A DNA stretch of 64,000 bases from PALSA-612 sp963776375 (GTDB taxonomy: Bacteria; Actinomycetota; Thermoleophilia; Gaiellales; Gaiellaceae): positions 5,022 to 69,021 of the forward strand of contig CAVZMF010000008.1 in assembly GCA_963776375.1 (NCBI GenBank). The letters run 5' to 3'. Shown piece after piece: positions 37,683 through 46,320 of this stretch. The position numbers and the translations under genes are program-made. The notes below the pieces were generated by a model. That model ran no database searches, had not been told where the DNA came from, and saw nothing but the letters and a program-made list of their open reading frames with translations. Position 1 is the stretch's first letter. Every line of letters begins with the position of its first letter.

Positions 37683-38927
37683 CTACTTCGCCAGGTTCCC
37701 CACGTCCTGGAACTTCACGGTCAGCGGGACGATCTTTCCGTTCTTGACCTGGTTGAAGACGACGGAGCGGTTGAACAGGCGGTAGAGACCGTCCGGGCCG
37801 CCAACCTTGCCCCACGGCTTGGACAGATCCATGTCCGGCACGATGCCGGGCAGATGGATCTTCGCCTTGCTCGCGGCAGCGAGGAAGGTCTTGTTGGTAA
37901 CCCGGGCCTTCATCTTGCCGATGATCTGCGCGAACTCCAGGTACGCGGCCCAGGTTCCCTGCCCGCCGAACGTGTCGTAGAACTCGCTCGTGGCGGCCTT
38001 GTACTGCTTGAGCGCCGCCCGATAGTCCTTCCACGCCGGCAGGTCGAGGGACGTGAACATGGCGGAGATCACGTCGCCGTTGGTCACGGAATGCGGAGCG
38101 GCCGCGATCACCTTCTCGTCGAGGTTGCCCTGCGGGCCGTACATGCGCACGTAGTGGCCGAGCTGCGAGAACGGCCCCATCCACGCGATGTACGGTGTCT
38201 CGGAGACGATCATCAGCAGGCAGTCGGTGCCTCCGCTCGTCGCCTGCGCCACCTGTGGACTGTAGTCCTGCGCCGTCGGCGGCAAGCTGACGTAGCTGAT
38301 GCTCTTGCCGAGGTTCTTGGCCGCGTTGGTCATGAAGGGCTCGAAGATCTCGGCGCCCTGGATGATCACGCCGACCATCTTCTTGCAGCCGTCCTTCACG
38401 GCCCGGGAGACCAGGCCCACTGCGTACAGGGGCTGGTTCCCGGTCGGGAACGAGACAGGGCTGTGGAACTCGGTCGGGGACAGTGCGCAGCAGAGACCGA
38501 AGTACGAGGTCCTCGCCTTCTGCAGCACCGGGACGATCGCGTCACCCGTGAACGTGAACGAACCGATGACTGCGACCGCCTTGTCGGCCACCGCCTTCCG
38601 CGCACATGCCGTTGCGCCGGTCGGTGTCCCATGCGCGTCGCAGAACTTGACGTTGAGCTTGTAGCCAGCGACACCGCCGTGTGCGTTGGCCCAGCGGCCG
38701 TAGACGCGGGCCGTCTCTGCGATGTTCTTGTACTGCGGCCCCTGCGTGTCGACGTCGGTGAACGTGTAGACGGTGAGCGTGCCCTTGGACGCCTTGGACT
38801 GCTTCGGGGCCGCCGACGCCGACCAGAGGCCGACGCTTCCTGCCAGCGCCCCGACGGCGACCACGAGAGTCGCGCCCCAGAGCCAACGGCGGCTACGAAG
38901 CCGACCGCCGCGCCGGTGAACTGCCAT
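37683..38927 (-). CDS. Branched-chain-type ABC transporter substrate-binding protein (LivJ/K-like)
   Basis: About 414 residues. A Sec signal peptide (SRRWLWGATLVVAVGALAG, cleavage after SASA) precedes a type I periplasmic-binding fold: LTVYTFTDVDTQGPQYKNIA, GGVAGYKLNVKFCDAHGTP, AVAVIGSFTFTGDAIVPVL and YVRMYGPQGNLDEKVIA. No lipobox Cys is seen. ATG at 38927 has GGAGACAGG upstream. It heads operon 2 and should deliver the growth substrate to the fused permease. Paired Cys residues (FGLCC, DGCKK) may form disulfides outside the cell. The ligand is not visible. Confidence 0.88.
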   Translation of the reverse strand: MAVHRRGGRLRSRRWLWGATLVVAVGALAGSVGLWSASAAPKQSKASKGTLTVYTFTDVDTQGPQYKNIAETARVYGRWANAHGGVAGYKLNVKFCDAHGTPTGATACARKAVADKAVAVIGSFTFTGDAIVPVLQKARTSYFGLCCALSPTEFHSPVSFPTGNQPLYAVGLVSRAVKDGCKKMVGVIIQGAEIFEPFMTNAAKNLGKSISYVSLPPTAQDYSPQVAQATSGGTDCLLMIVSETPYIAWMGPFSQLGHYVRMYGPQGNLDEKVIAAAPHSVTNGDVISAMFTSLDLPAWKDYRAALKQYKAATSEFYDTFGGQGTWAAYLEFAQIIGKMKARVTNKTFLAAASKAKIHLPGIVPDMDLSKPWGKVGGPDGLYRLFNRSVVFNQVKNGKIVPLTVKFQDVGNLAK

Positions 38928-39047
38928 GCCCTGTCTCCTTTCCTCCGTGCGCACGTCCCGTCAGTCGCGATCGATCTTCGCCGCGAAGGCCGGTTGGGTG
39001 GACGGGACGTGTGCGATCACCTTGGGATACCCTCGGACCCTTGATGT

Positions 39048-39069
39048 TTCCCGACTGGTCGGTCGGGAA
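39048..39069. promoter_or_regulatory. Palindromic operator-like site, operon 2 side
   Basis: TTCCCGAC-N6-GTCGGGAA, perfect 8-bp arms. It lies 7 bases downstream of the -10 element of the minus-strand promoter. The inner GGTCGGTCGG matches the core of the second site. Likely TetR binding site. Confidence 0.65.
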
Positions 39070-39075
39070 GGCCGG

Positions 39076-39105
39076 AGCCTACAACGCTCTCGGTCGACAA
39101 GTCAA
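39076..39105 (-). promoter_or_regulatory. Probable promoter for operon 2
   Basis: Minus strand TTGACT (39105-39100), 18-base spacer, TAGGCT (39081-39076). It is about 150 bases before the binding-protein start and is directly followed by the palindrome at 39069-39048. Confidence 0.5.
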
Positions 39106-39145
39106 CATCCATGTGTAAAGCGCGATTCGGACGCCGTCCCGGGCC

Positions 39146-39174
39146 TTGACAACACCGGGCTACAGGTCATAGCG
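39146..39174 (+). promoter_or_regulatory. Probable promoter for operon 3
   Basis: Consensus TTGACA at 39146-39151, then 17 bases and ATAGCG (or CATAGC with a 16-base spacer). It is about 70 bases before the E1 alpha start and is followed 12 bases later by a palindrome. Confidence 0.55.
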
Positions 39175-39185
39175 TCGGGCGTCCG

Positions 39186-39199
39186 ACCGACGGGTCGGT
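39186..39199. promoter_or_regulatory. Palindromic operator-like site, operon 3 side
   Basis: ACCGAC-GG-GTCGGT, perfect 6-bp arms, just after the operon 3 promoter. It shares the GGTCGG core with the site at 39048. TetR repressors of acyl-CoA regulons often bind ACCGACCGGTCGGT-like sequences. Confidence 0.65.
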
Positions 39200-39240
39200 T
39201 GGTAAGCTCGGCCGCCAAGCTAGTCCGAAACGAGGTGAGA

Positions 39241-40222
39241 GTGGTGGCGCTGCAGGCGCACAAGATGACTCGACTGGTCGAGTTGTTCGCCGGTATGTGC
39301 CTCGTTCGGGCCTTCGAGACGCGGGTCTCGAGCTCTACCGCGACGGCGAGATCCCGGGCTTCGTCCACACCTCGCTCGGTCAGGAGGCGGTCGCGGTCGG
39401 CGTCTGCGCGGCGCTGCGCGACGACGACTAGATCGCCACCACCCACCGCGGCCACGGGCACTGCCTGGCCAAGGGCGCGGACGTCGACGGCATGATGGCC
39501 GAGCTGTTCGGCAAGGCGACCGGACTGTGCCGCGGCAAGGGCGGCTCGATGCACATCGCCGATCCGCGCAGCGGGATCCTGGGCGCGAACGCGATCGTCG
39601 GCGCGAGCCTGCCGCTCGCGGTCGGCGCCGGGCTCGTCGAGCAAGCTGCTCGGCCAGCGGCCGCGTCGCCGTCGCCTTCTTCGGCGAGGGCGCGGTCAAC
39701 CAGGGCGCGTTCCACGAGTCGGTGAACCTCGCCGCCGATCTGGGAGCTGCCGGTGCTCTTCCTGTGCGAGAACAACGTCTACGCCGAGTTCACCGACAGC
39801 CGCAGGATGACGCGCGTGCCGGGAGTGCGTCGAGCGCGCTCGGCCCGGCCTACGGAGTCCGGTCGGCCACGTCGACGGCAACGACGTCGAGGTCGTTCAC
39901 GAGGCGGCGCAGGACGCCGTCGACGCCTGCCGCGGGGCGACGGGCCCTGTCCTGATCGAGGCCGAGACCTACCGCTGGCAAGGCCACTACGAAGGCGATC
40001 CGCAGCCGTACAAGCCCGAGGAGGAGGCCGACGCCTGGCTCGACCGCGATCCGCTCGTCATCGCGCGCACGCGCATCGAGTCACAGGGCCTCGCGTCCGC
40101 CGAGGAGCTCGACGGGATCGTCCGCGACGCCGAGGAGCGCATCGTGCGCGCAGAGGAGTTCGCCCGGAGCTCGCCCTTCCCACGCCGAGTCGGAGATCCT
40201 GACCGATGTCTTCGCTGACTGA
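39241..40222 (+). CDS. TPP-dependent dehydrogenase E1 alpha (acetoin/2-oxoacid type), frameshifts and an in-frame TAG
   Basis: About 325 residues. Blocks: MCLVRAFETRV, LELYRDGEIPGFVHTSLGQE, THRGHGHCLAKGADVDGMM, KGGSMHIADPRSGILGANAI, the TPP motif VAVAFFGEGAVNQGAFHES to FLCENNVYAEF, and IEAETYRWQGHYEGDPQPY. A missing base at about 39331, a TAG at 39429-39431 where Tyr is expected (DDD-stop-IATTHRG), and breaks near 39640, 39750 and 39830 occur. GTG at 39241 follows GAGGTGAGA. The stop at 40222 overlaps the beta gene. With the beta subunit it decarboxylates a 2-oxoacid or cleaves an acetoin-like compound; no E2 or E3 lies nearby. Confidence 0.8.
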
Positions 40223-41209
40223 GCGGCAGGCTGTGCGCTACATGGACGCGATCAAGGAAGGGATCGCGGACGAGATGCGGCAGGACGACGCGGTCTTCCT
40301 GATCGGGATCGACGTCGGCCCTTCGGGCGGCATCTTCGCGGTCACGCGCGGGCTCTACGAGCGGTTCGGGCCCGACCGCATCCTCGACACGCCGATCTGC
40401 GAGATCGGGTTCGTCGGCGCCGCGGTCGGCGCGGCGGTGACGGGCCTGCAGGCCGATCGTCGAGATGATGTTCATGGACTTCCTCGGCGTCTGCTTCGAC
40501 GCGATCCTCAACCAGGCCTCGAAGCTCCGCTACATGACCGGCGGGCTGCTCGAGTTCCCGCTCGTCGTCCGCACGCAGACGGGCGCGGGACGAAGCTCGG
40601 GCGCCCAGCACTCGCAGAGCCTGGAGGCGATCGTCGCGCACATCCCCGGCCTGAAGGTCGTGATGCCGGCGACGGTCGACGACGCCTACAGCCTCATGCG
40701 CGCCGTCGATCCGGGACGACAACCCGGTCGTGTACATCGAGAACCGGCGACTGTACGGGCGCCGCGGCGACCTTCCGGACTCGGGCGACGAGCCGCTGCC
40801 GATCGGGCGCGCCCGGGTCGTGCGCAGCGGGAGCGACGTCACCGTCGTCGCCTGGTCGCGCATGGTCGAGGTCTCGATCGAGGCGGCGGAGACGCTCGCC
40901 GCCGAGGGAGTCGAGGCGGAGGTGATCGACCTGCGCTCGCTCGTGCCCATGGACGTCGAGACCGTGGTCGGCTCCGTCGCGCGCACGGGACGCGCCGTCG
41001 TCGTGCACGAGGCCGTCGTGCCCTTCGGCGCCGGCGCGGAGGTCGCGGCCAGGATCACCGAGGAGACGTTCGGCAGCCTCCGGGCCCCGGTCGCCCGGAT
41101 CGGCGCCCCGTTCGCTCCGATGCCGTTCAGCCCGCCGCTCGAGGCCGCGAGCATCCCCGATGCCGACGCGGTCGCCGCCGGCGTGCGCAGGACGATGGCG
41201 GGCTCGTGA
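40206..41209 (+). CDS. TPP-dependent dehydrogenase E1 beta, two frameshifts
   Basis: About 334 residues. It has QAVRYMDAIKEGIADEMRQD, FLIGIDVGPSGGIFAVTRGL, TPICEIGFVGAAVGAAVTGL, then after a break at about 40455 MFMDFLGVCFDAILNQASKL and TGGLLEFPLVVRTQTGAG. A second break at about 40715 leads to NPVVYIENRRLYG, and the C-terminal domain has EAEVIDLRSLVPMDVETV. ATG at 40206 lies inside the end of the alpha gene and its stop overlaps the SDR start. It pairs with the alpha subunit. Confidence 0.85.
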
Positions 41210-41946
41210 CGGCGGCCGTCGTCGTCGGCGGCGGGTCCGGCATCGGCCGCGCGTGCGCCGAGCTCCTGGCGGAGCGCGGGTGGGACGTCGCCGTGCTCGA
41301 CCTGCGCGTGCCCGAGACCCCGCCCTCCCGGGTCGCGGCAGTGCTCGAGGTCGACGTGCGGGACGCCGATGCCGTGGAGGCGGCGCTCGAGGAGGCCGAG
41401 GCGCAGGTCGGCCCCCTCACCGGCGCCGTGCACGCCGCGGGCACGGCCAGGGTGACGCCGCTCCTCGAGATCGAGCCGAAGGAGTGGAAGCTCGTGCTGG
41501 ACGTCAACCTGACGGGCGCCTGGAACGTGCTCACCGCCGTCGCCAGGAGGTTCAAGGCCGCCGGCGGCGGCGCGTTCGTCGCGGTCTCGTCGATCGACGG
41601 CGTCCGGCCCGTCGCCGGTCTCGCGCACTACTGCGCCTCGAAGGCCGGGCTGGAGTCGCTCGTGCGCGTGGCCGCGCTCGAGCTCGGCCCGGCGGGCGTC
41701 CGCGTGAACGCGGTCGCTCCCGGGGTCGTGGCGACGCCGCTGATGGATCCGGTGCTCGAGCAGTCCGACGTCCGGGACGACTTCCTCGAGCACATCCCGC
41801 TCGGACGGATCGCCGACCCCGTGGAGATCGCAGCCGCGGTGGTGTTCCTGCTCTCCGACGACGCGCGCTACGTCACCGGTCACACGCTCGTCGCCGACGG
41901 CGGAATGAGCCTGCGGGAGCACGCGCAACTCGAGCCGGTGGGATAG
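41206..41946 (+). CDS. Short-chain dehydrogenase/reductase
   Basis: A 246-residue SDR in one clean frame. The cofactor loop is VVVGGGSGIGRACAELLA, strand 4 has HAAGTARVTPL, the catalytic Ser is in FVAVSSIDGV and YCASKAGLESLVRVA gives the Tyr-x3-Lys. The Asp after strand 2 (VLDLRVP) suggests NAD. It ends with a typical GHTLVADGGMS. GTG at 41206 overlaps the E1 beta stop. It may oxidise a hydroxyacyl or alcohol intermediate in the pathway of operon 3. Confidence 0.87.
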   Translation: MTAAVVVGGGSGIGRACAELLAERGWDVAVLDLRVPETPPSRVAAVLEVDVRDADAVEAALEEAEAQVGPLTGAVHAAGTARVTPLLEIEPKEWKLVLDVNLTGAWNVLTAVARRFKAAGGGAFVAVSSIDGVRPVAGLAHYCASKAGLESLVRVAALELGPAGVRVNAVAPGVVATPLMDPVLEQSDVRDDFLEHIPLGRIADPVEIAAAVVFLLSDDARYVTGHTLVADGGMSLREHAQLEPVG

Positions 41947-41953
41947 GAGGACC

Positions 41954-43399
41954 ATGCGCGACGCACAGACATTCCTGGACGGACTCAAGGACGAACGCGA
42001 GGTGTGGTACCGCGGCGAGCGCGTCGACGACGTCGTCGAGCACGACGTGATCGGGACCGCGGCCCGCCACGCCGCGGCCGACTTCGACCTCGCCGCCGAG
42101 CACGCCGACCTCGCGGTCACGACCGACGGCGAAGGACGGACGTACTCGACCTTCTGGCACCTCCCGCGAAGCGGCGACGACCTCGCCCGGCGCAGCCGGC
42201 TGATCGAGGCCTCGACCGCGCACGGCGCGACGCTCGTCGCGCTGGTGCGCGAGATCGGCTCGGATGCCGCCTTCGCCCTCCAGCGGGTGATGGCCGGCCG
42301 CGATCCGGAGGCGGAGCGGATCGTGGCCTTCTACGAGCGCTGCCGCGACGACGATCTCGCCGTCGCGGTCGCGCAGACGGATGTGAAGGGCGACCGCTCG
42401 CTGCGGCCCGGCCGGCAGGAGGATCCCGACCTCTACCTGCACGTCGTCGACCGGCGGCCGGACGGGATCGTCGTCCGCGGCGCGAAGGCGCACACGTCCT
42501 GCTCGCCGTACGTCGACGAGCTGATCGTCATCCCCACGCGCGCCCTCGCCGAGGACGAGCAGGAATGGGCGGTGGCCTTCGCCGTGCCGGTCGCGACGCC
42601 GGGCCTCCGGCTGCTGGCCTCCGACTACCTCCACACCGAGGACACGCCCTGGACGCGGCCGATCTCGACCGACCACAAGATGATCGAGACGCTGACGGTC
42701 TTCGACGACGTCTTCGTTCCCTGGGAGCGCGTGTTCCTCGACGGCCGGCCGGAGCTGGCAGGCGAGCTCGCGCTGACCTTCGTCGAGTACCACCGCTTCA
42801 CCGCCGTCTCGTACAAGCTCCCGCTTCTCGACGCCCTCGTCGGCCTCGCCGTCGCGCTCGCCGAGGCGAACGGGATCAGCCGGGCCGGGCACGTCCGCGA
42901 CAAGCTCACCTGGCTGATCGGCTACGCCGAGACGGTCCGCGGCCTCACGCACCTGGCCGCGGTCCGGGCGCGGATCGACGAGGCCACCGGCATCGCCTAC
43001 CCCGACCCCCTCACGACCAACCTGGCCAAGTGGACATTCGCCCGCGAGTACTCACGGGCTCTCGAGCACGTGATCGACATCGCCGGCGGCCTGCTCGCCA
43101 CCGGCCCCGGCGACGCGGACTGGGAGTCCCCGGAGCTCCGTCCCTACCTGGAGAAGTATTTCGTCGGCGCCGTGCCGGCCGCCGAGCGGCTCGCCCTGCT
43201 CAACCTGGCGAGCGAGCTGACCGCGCGAGACTACGCGGGCTACCAGAACGTCCTCGCCGTGCATGCCGAGGGCTCCCTCGAAGCAGAGAAGCTGATGCTC
43301 TACCGCTCCTATGACCCCCACCCCGCACTCGAGTTCGTCCGGCAGCTCGCCGGGGTTGCTCCGCGGGCCGCCGAGGAGGTGACGACACCCGTCCCATGA
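41954..43399 (+). CDS. HpaB-family flavoprotein (4-hydroxyphenylacetate 3-monooxygenase / 4-hydroxybutyryl-CoA dehydratase family)
   Basis: A 481-residue acyl-CoA-dehydrogenase-like flavoprotein in one frame. Family text includes DAQTFLDGLKDEREVWYRGE, VVRGAKAHTSCSPYVDELIV, ISTDHKMIETLTVFDDVFVP and WERVFLDG. The dehydratase branch uses three Cys and one His to hold a 4Fe-4S cluster; no Cys occurs in the first ~125 residues here, so those ligands are missing. A FADH2-dependent hydroxylase is therefore more likely, but no flavin reductase gene is near. ATG at 41954 has AGGAGG directly upstream and its stop overlaps the M20 gene. Confidence 0.78.
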   Translation: MRDAQTFLDGLKDEREVWYRGERVDDVVEHDVIGTAARHAAADFDLAAEHADLAVTTDGEGRTYSTFWHLPRSGDDLARRSRLIEASTAHGATLVALVREIGSDAAFALQRVMAGRDPEAERIVAFYERCRDDDLAVAVAQTDVKGDRSLRPGRQEDPDLYLHVVDRRPDGIVVRGAKAHTSCSPYVDELIVIPTRALAEDEQEWAVAFAVPVATPGLRLLASDYLHTEDTPWTRPISTDHKMIETLTVFDDVFVPWERVFLDGRPELAGELALTFVEYHRFTAVSYKLPLLDALVGLAVALAEANGISRAGHVRDKLTWLIGYAETVRGLTHLAAVRARIDEATGIAYPDPLTTNLAKWTFAREYSRALEHVIDIAGGLLATGPGDADWESPELRPYLEKYFVGAVPAAERLALLNLASELTARDYAGYQNVLAVHAEGSLEAEKLMLYRSYDPHPALEFVRQLAGVAPRAAEEVTTPVP

Positions 43400-44607
43400 G
43401 CGCAACCGCAACCACATCCGTGATCGAACGCATCAGCGAAGAGCGCTGTGCCGAGCTGCTCGTGACGCTGATCCGCCAGCGCAGCGTCGTCGGCGAGGAG
43501 ACCACCGCGCACCGCTGGATGGCCGAGCGGCTCCGCGCCGCCGGCATGCGGGTCGAGGAGTACTCGGTCGAGAACACGGCCGCTCCGCTCGTGCTCGGCG
43601 AGCTCGGCGGCGGCGACCGTCCCGGGGTGCTCTTCGACGGCCACTTCGACACGGTCTTCGCCGTGCCGGACGACTGGACCCGCGGGCCGTGGGCGGGGGA
43701 GCGCGACGGAGATCTCGTCTACGGGCGGGGCGCCGTCGACAGCAAGGGCTCGGTGGCGGCCATGCTCGCCGCCGTCGAGGCCATCGCCGCGGGCGGCGTC
43801 GAGCTCGACGGCCCCGTGTTCTTCATGTCCGACTCCGACGGCGAGCGCGCGTTCCGCGGGGCGGCGCTGATGGCCGACCTGAACGTGGCCGCGCGCGTCG
43901 GCACGATCTTCTCCGCCGAGGCGACCTCGAACGAGCGCATCGAGATCGCCTACCCGGGCATCTCGACCTGGAAGATCACCGCCATCGGCAAGGCGGCGCA
44001 TCCCACCGAGCCCGAGCGCGGCATCAACGCAGTGGCGAAGATGGCCAAGCTCGTCCAGGCCGTGGAGGCGGGCCGGCTCGAGCTCAGGCAGGGCACGTCG
44101 CCGTGGTTCGAGCCGCGCGTGACGACGAACGCCATCCGCACGCGGCCGGGCGGCGGCTGGTCGATTCCGGCGACCTGCGACGCCGTGCTCTCGATCCTCT
44201 CGCCGAACGGCGTCAGCCTGAACGACGTGAGAGACGACATCGACGTCTTCCTTCGCGCCCTCGAAGCCGAGGACGGCGAGGTGCGCTTCGAGCGGAAGCT
44301 GATCCCGATGGGCGGCGGCCGGCTCTGGCTGCGCCCCGCCGAGGCCGACCCCGAGCACCCCGGGGTGCTCGCGCTGAAGGAGGCCGTCCACGCGGTCACC
44401 GGTCGCGAGGCGAAGGTGGGCCCGTTCAACGGCGGCTGGGTCGACGGCGCGGAGCTCATGGGGCCGGACGGGACGCCCGCCTGCCTCGTCTTCGGGCCGG
44501 GCGACTTCGAGCGCGCGCACGCGGTCGACGAGGCGATCTCCGTCCGCGAGGTGGCCGAGGCGGCCCGCATCTACGCGCACGCGACGCTCGAGCTGCTCGG
44601 CTCGTAG
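43396..44607 (+). CDS. M20-family amidohydrolase-like protein with altered acidic motif
   Basis: A 403-residue metallopeptidase-fold protein. Metal ligands are visible in FDGHFDTVFAVP (His), YGRGAVDSKGSVAAML (Asp) and near the end RAHAVDEAISV (His). The usual DEE motif with the general-base Glu reads SDSDGERAF, so the base is Gly while the following metal-ligand Glu remains. A dimerisation domain contains GKAAHPTEPERGINAV. ATG at 43396 overlaps the preceding stop. It may have changed activity or use another base. Typical M20 substrates are N-acyl amino acids. Confidence 0.8.
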   Translation: MSATATTSVIERISEERCAELLVTLIRQRSVVGEETTAHRWMAERLRAAGMRVEEYSVENTAAPLVLGELGGGDRPGVLFDGHFDTVFAVPDDWTRGPWAGERDGDLVYGRGAVDSKGSVAAMLAAVEAIAAGGVELDGPVFFMSDSDGERAFRGAALMADLNVAARVGTIFSAEATSNERIEIAYPGISTWKITAIGKAAHPTEPERGINAVAKMAKLVQAVEAGRLELRQGTSPWFEPRVTTNAIRTRPGGGWSIPATCDAVLSILSPNGVSLNDVRDDIDVFLRALEAEDGEVRFERKLIPMGGGRLWLRPAEADPEHPGVLALKEAVHAVTGREAKVGPFNGGWVDGAELMGPDGTPACLVFGPGDFERAHAVDEAISVREVAEAARIYAHATLELLGS

Positions 44608-44619
44608 CGCCCGGCGAGC

Positions 44620-45810
44620 ATGCGCAGCGTCTACGTCGCCGGTGTGGGGATGACTCGGTTCGAGAAGTCGAGCCGCACCCTGAAGGAGCTCGTGGCGGAG
44701 GCGGTCACGCAGGCGCTGGCCGACGCGTCGGCGACCGTGGGCGACATGCAGGCCGCGTACGTCGGGAACGCCGTCGCCGGCCTCGTCACCGGCCAGGAGA
44801 TGATTCGCGGCCAGGTGCTCCTGCGTCCGGTCGGTATCGAGGCGATTCCGATCTTCAACGTCGAGAACGCGTGCGCCTCGGCGGCCACGGCCTTCCACCT
44901 CGGCTGGCAGGCGGTGGCATACGGCGCGCAGGACGTCGTCCTCTGCGTCGGGGCGGAGAAGCTCACGCACGAGGACAAGTCGGTGGGCCTGGCGGCGATC
45001 GGCACCGCCGTCGACGTGGAGGCCCGGGCCGCCGCCGCGGAAGCCGACGAGCCGGACGCCGGCGCCGCGACGCGCTCGTTCTTCATGGACGTCTACGCCG
45101 AGATGACGAAGGAGTACATGAGCCGCTCGGGCGCGACCACGGAGCAGTTCGCGAAGGTCTCGGTGAAGAACCAGCACAACGGCGCGCTCAACCCCCGCGC
45201 CCAGTACGGCGGCGAGATCAGCGTCGAGGACGTCCTCGGGTCGCGGGAGATCGTCTGGCCGCTGACCCTGCTCATGTGCTCGCCGGTCTCGGACGGGGCG
45301 GCGGCCGTGGTGCTCGCGAGCCGGGGGCTCGACGGGCGCCGCGGCCCGCGCGTGCGCGCATCCGTCGTCGTCTCCGGGAACCGGCACGACCACGACGACC
45401 CGGCCGCGGGCTCCGCCGGCCGGGCGGCCGCGCTCGCCTACGAGGCGGCGGGCCTCGGGCCCGACGACCTCGACTGCGTCGAGCTCCACGACGCGACGGC
45501 GCCTGCCGAGCTGATCGCCTACGAGCAGCTGGGCCTGGCGCCGCCCGGGCAGGGCCCGGAGCTGATCGAGTCGGGCGAGACCGGGCTCGGCGGGCGGCTG
45601 CCGGTGAACACGAGCGGCGGCCTCCTGGCGAAGGGCCACCCCATCGGCGCGACCGGCATCGCCCAGATGTGCGAGGCGACCTGGCAGCTGCGCGGCGAGG
45701 CGGGCGCGCGGCAGGTCGACGGCGCGCGCATCGCTCTCACCCAGAACGGCGGCGGCTGGCTCGAAGGGGACTCCGCCGCCATGTCCGTCCACATACTCTC
45801 CCGCGATTGA
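44620..45810 (+). CDS. Thiolase-family protein (SCP-x / lipid-transfer thiolase type)
   Basis: A 396-residue thiolase in one frame. It begins RSVYVAGVGMTRFEKSS, has the acyl-accepting Cys in NVENACASAATAFHLG, the His region VELHDATAPAELIAYE, and GHPIGATGIAQMCEATWQL. The CxG motif near the C terminus of degradative thiolases is replaced by TQNGGGW, as in the SCP-x branch, which often lacks the second Cys. It probably cleaves or forms a beta-keto acyl-CoA. Its TGA overlaps the TTG start of the BCCP gene. Confidence 0.85.
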   Translation: MRSVYVAGVGMTRFEKSSRTLKELVAEAVTQALADASATVGDMQAAYVGNAVAGLVTGQEMIRGQVLLRPVGIEAIPIFNVENACASAATAFHLGWQAVAYGAQDVVLCVGAEKLTHEDKSVGLAAIGTAVDVEARAAAAEADEPDAGAATRSFFMDVYAEMTKEYMSRSGATTEQFAKVSVKNQHNGALNPRAQYGGEISVEDVLGSREIVWPLTLLMCSPVSDGAAAVVLASRGLDGRRGPRVRASVVVSGNRHDHDDPAAGSAGRAAALAYEAAGLGPDDLDCVELHDATAPAELIAYEQLGLAPPGQGPELIESGETGLGGRLPVNTSGGLLAKGHPIGATGIAQMCEATWQLRGEAGARQVDGARIALTQNGGGWLEGDSAAMSVHILSRD

Positions 45811-46312
45811 CGCCCGACGGGCCGGCACCGATCGAGTTGGACCAGGCCGTCGTCCACGCCCTGCTCGCCGCGTTCGACCGGAGCGACTGGCTGGAGATGA
45901 CCGTGACCGTCGGGCGGGACCGCCTGCACGTCTCGCGCCGGGCGACGGACGGCGGCGGCGCGGAGACGGGCGAGCCCGACGACGGCGCCGGCCTCGGAGG
46001 AGGCTGCATCGCCCGAGTCCGTCCACGCCGAGCCGACGCATGCGACCCCCGAGCCCCTGACCGGGATGCTGATCGAGTCACCGTCGGTTGGCCTGTTCTG
46101 GCGGTCGCCCCGTCGCCCGGCGCTCCGCCGTTCGTCGAGGTCGGGACGCGCGCGTGGCCGCCGAGGACACGCTGGCCATCGTCGAGGTGATGAAGCTGAT
46201 GAACCACGTCGTCGCGCCCGTGGCCGGCACTGGTCCGGGCGATCCTGGCCGAGAACGGCGCGTCGCGTGGAGTACGGCCAGCCGCTCGTCGTCGATCGAC
46301 CCGGAGGGCTGA
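45807..46312 (+). CDS. Biotin carboxyl carrier protein (AccB-like), frameshifts
   Basis: About 165 residues. The leader (DQAVVHALLAAFDRSDWLEM) and GRDRLHVSRR resemble AccB N termini, then an acidic linker. The biotinyl domain has SPSVGLFW, VAAEDTLAIVEVMKLMNHVV and GASVEYGQPLVVIDPEG; the biotinylated Lys is codon 46191-46193 in EVMKLM. Breaks lie near 45990-46140 and 46230. TTG at 45807 overlaps the thiolase stop. It is the intact counterpart of the Lys-less protein at 24832 and should carry carboxybiotin between the carboxylase and the transferase encoded next. Confidence 0.8.
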
Positions 46313-46320
46313 GCCGACCG

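Noticed and set aside
43309..46041. Long minus-strand frame of 910 codons opposite M20 and thiolase genes
   Set aside because: Arg/Gly/Ala-rich composition and no motifs; it is antisense to two clear enzymes.
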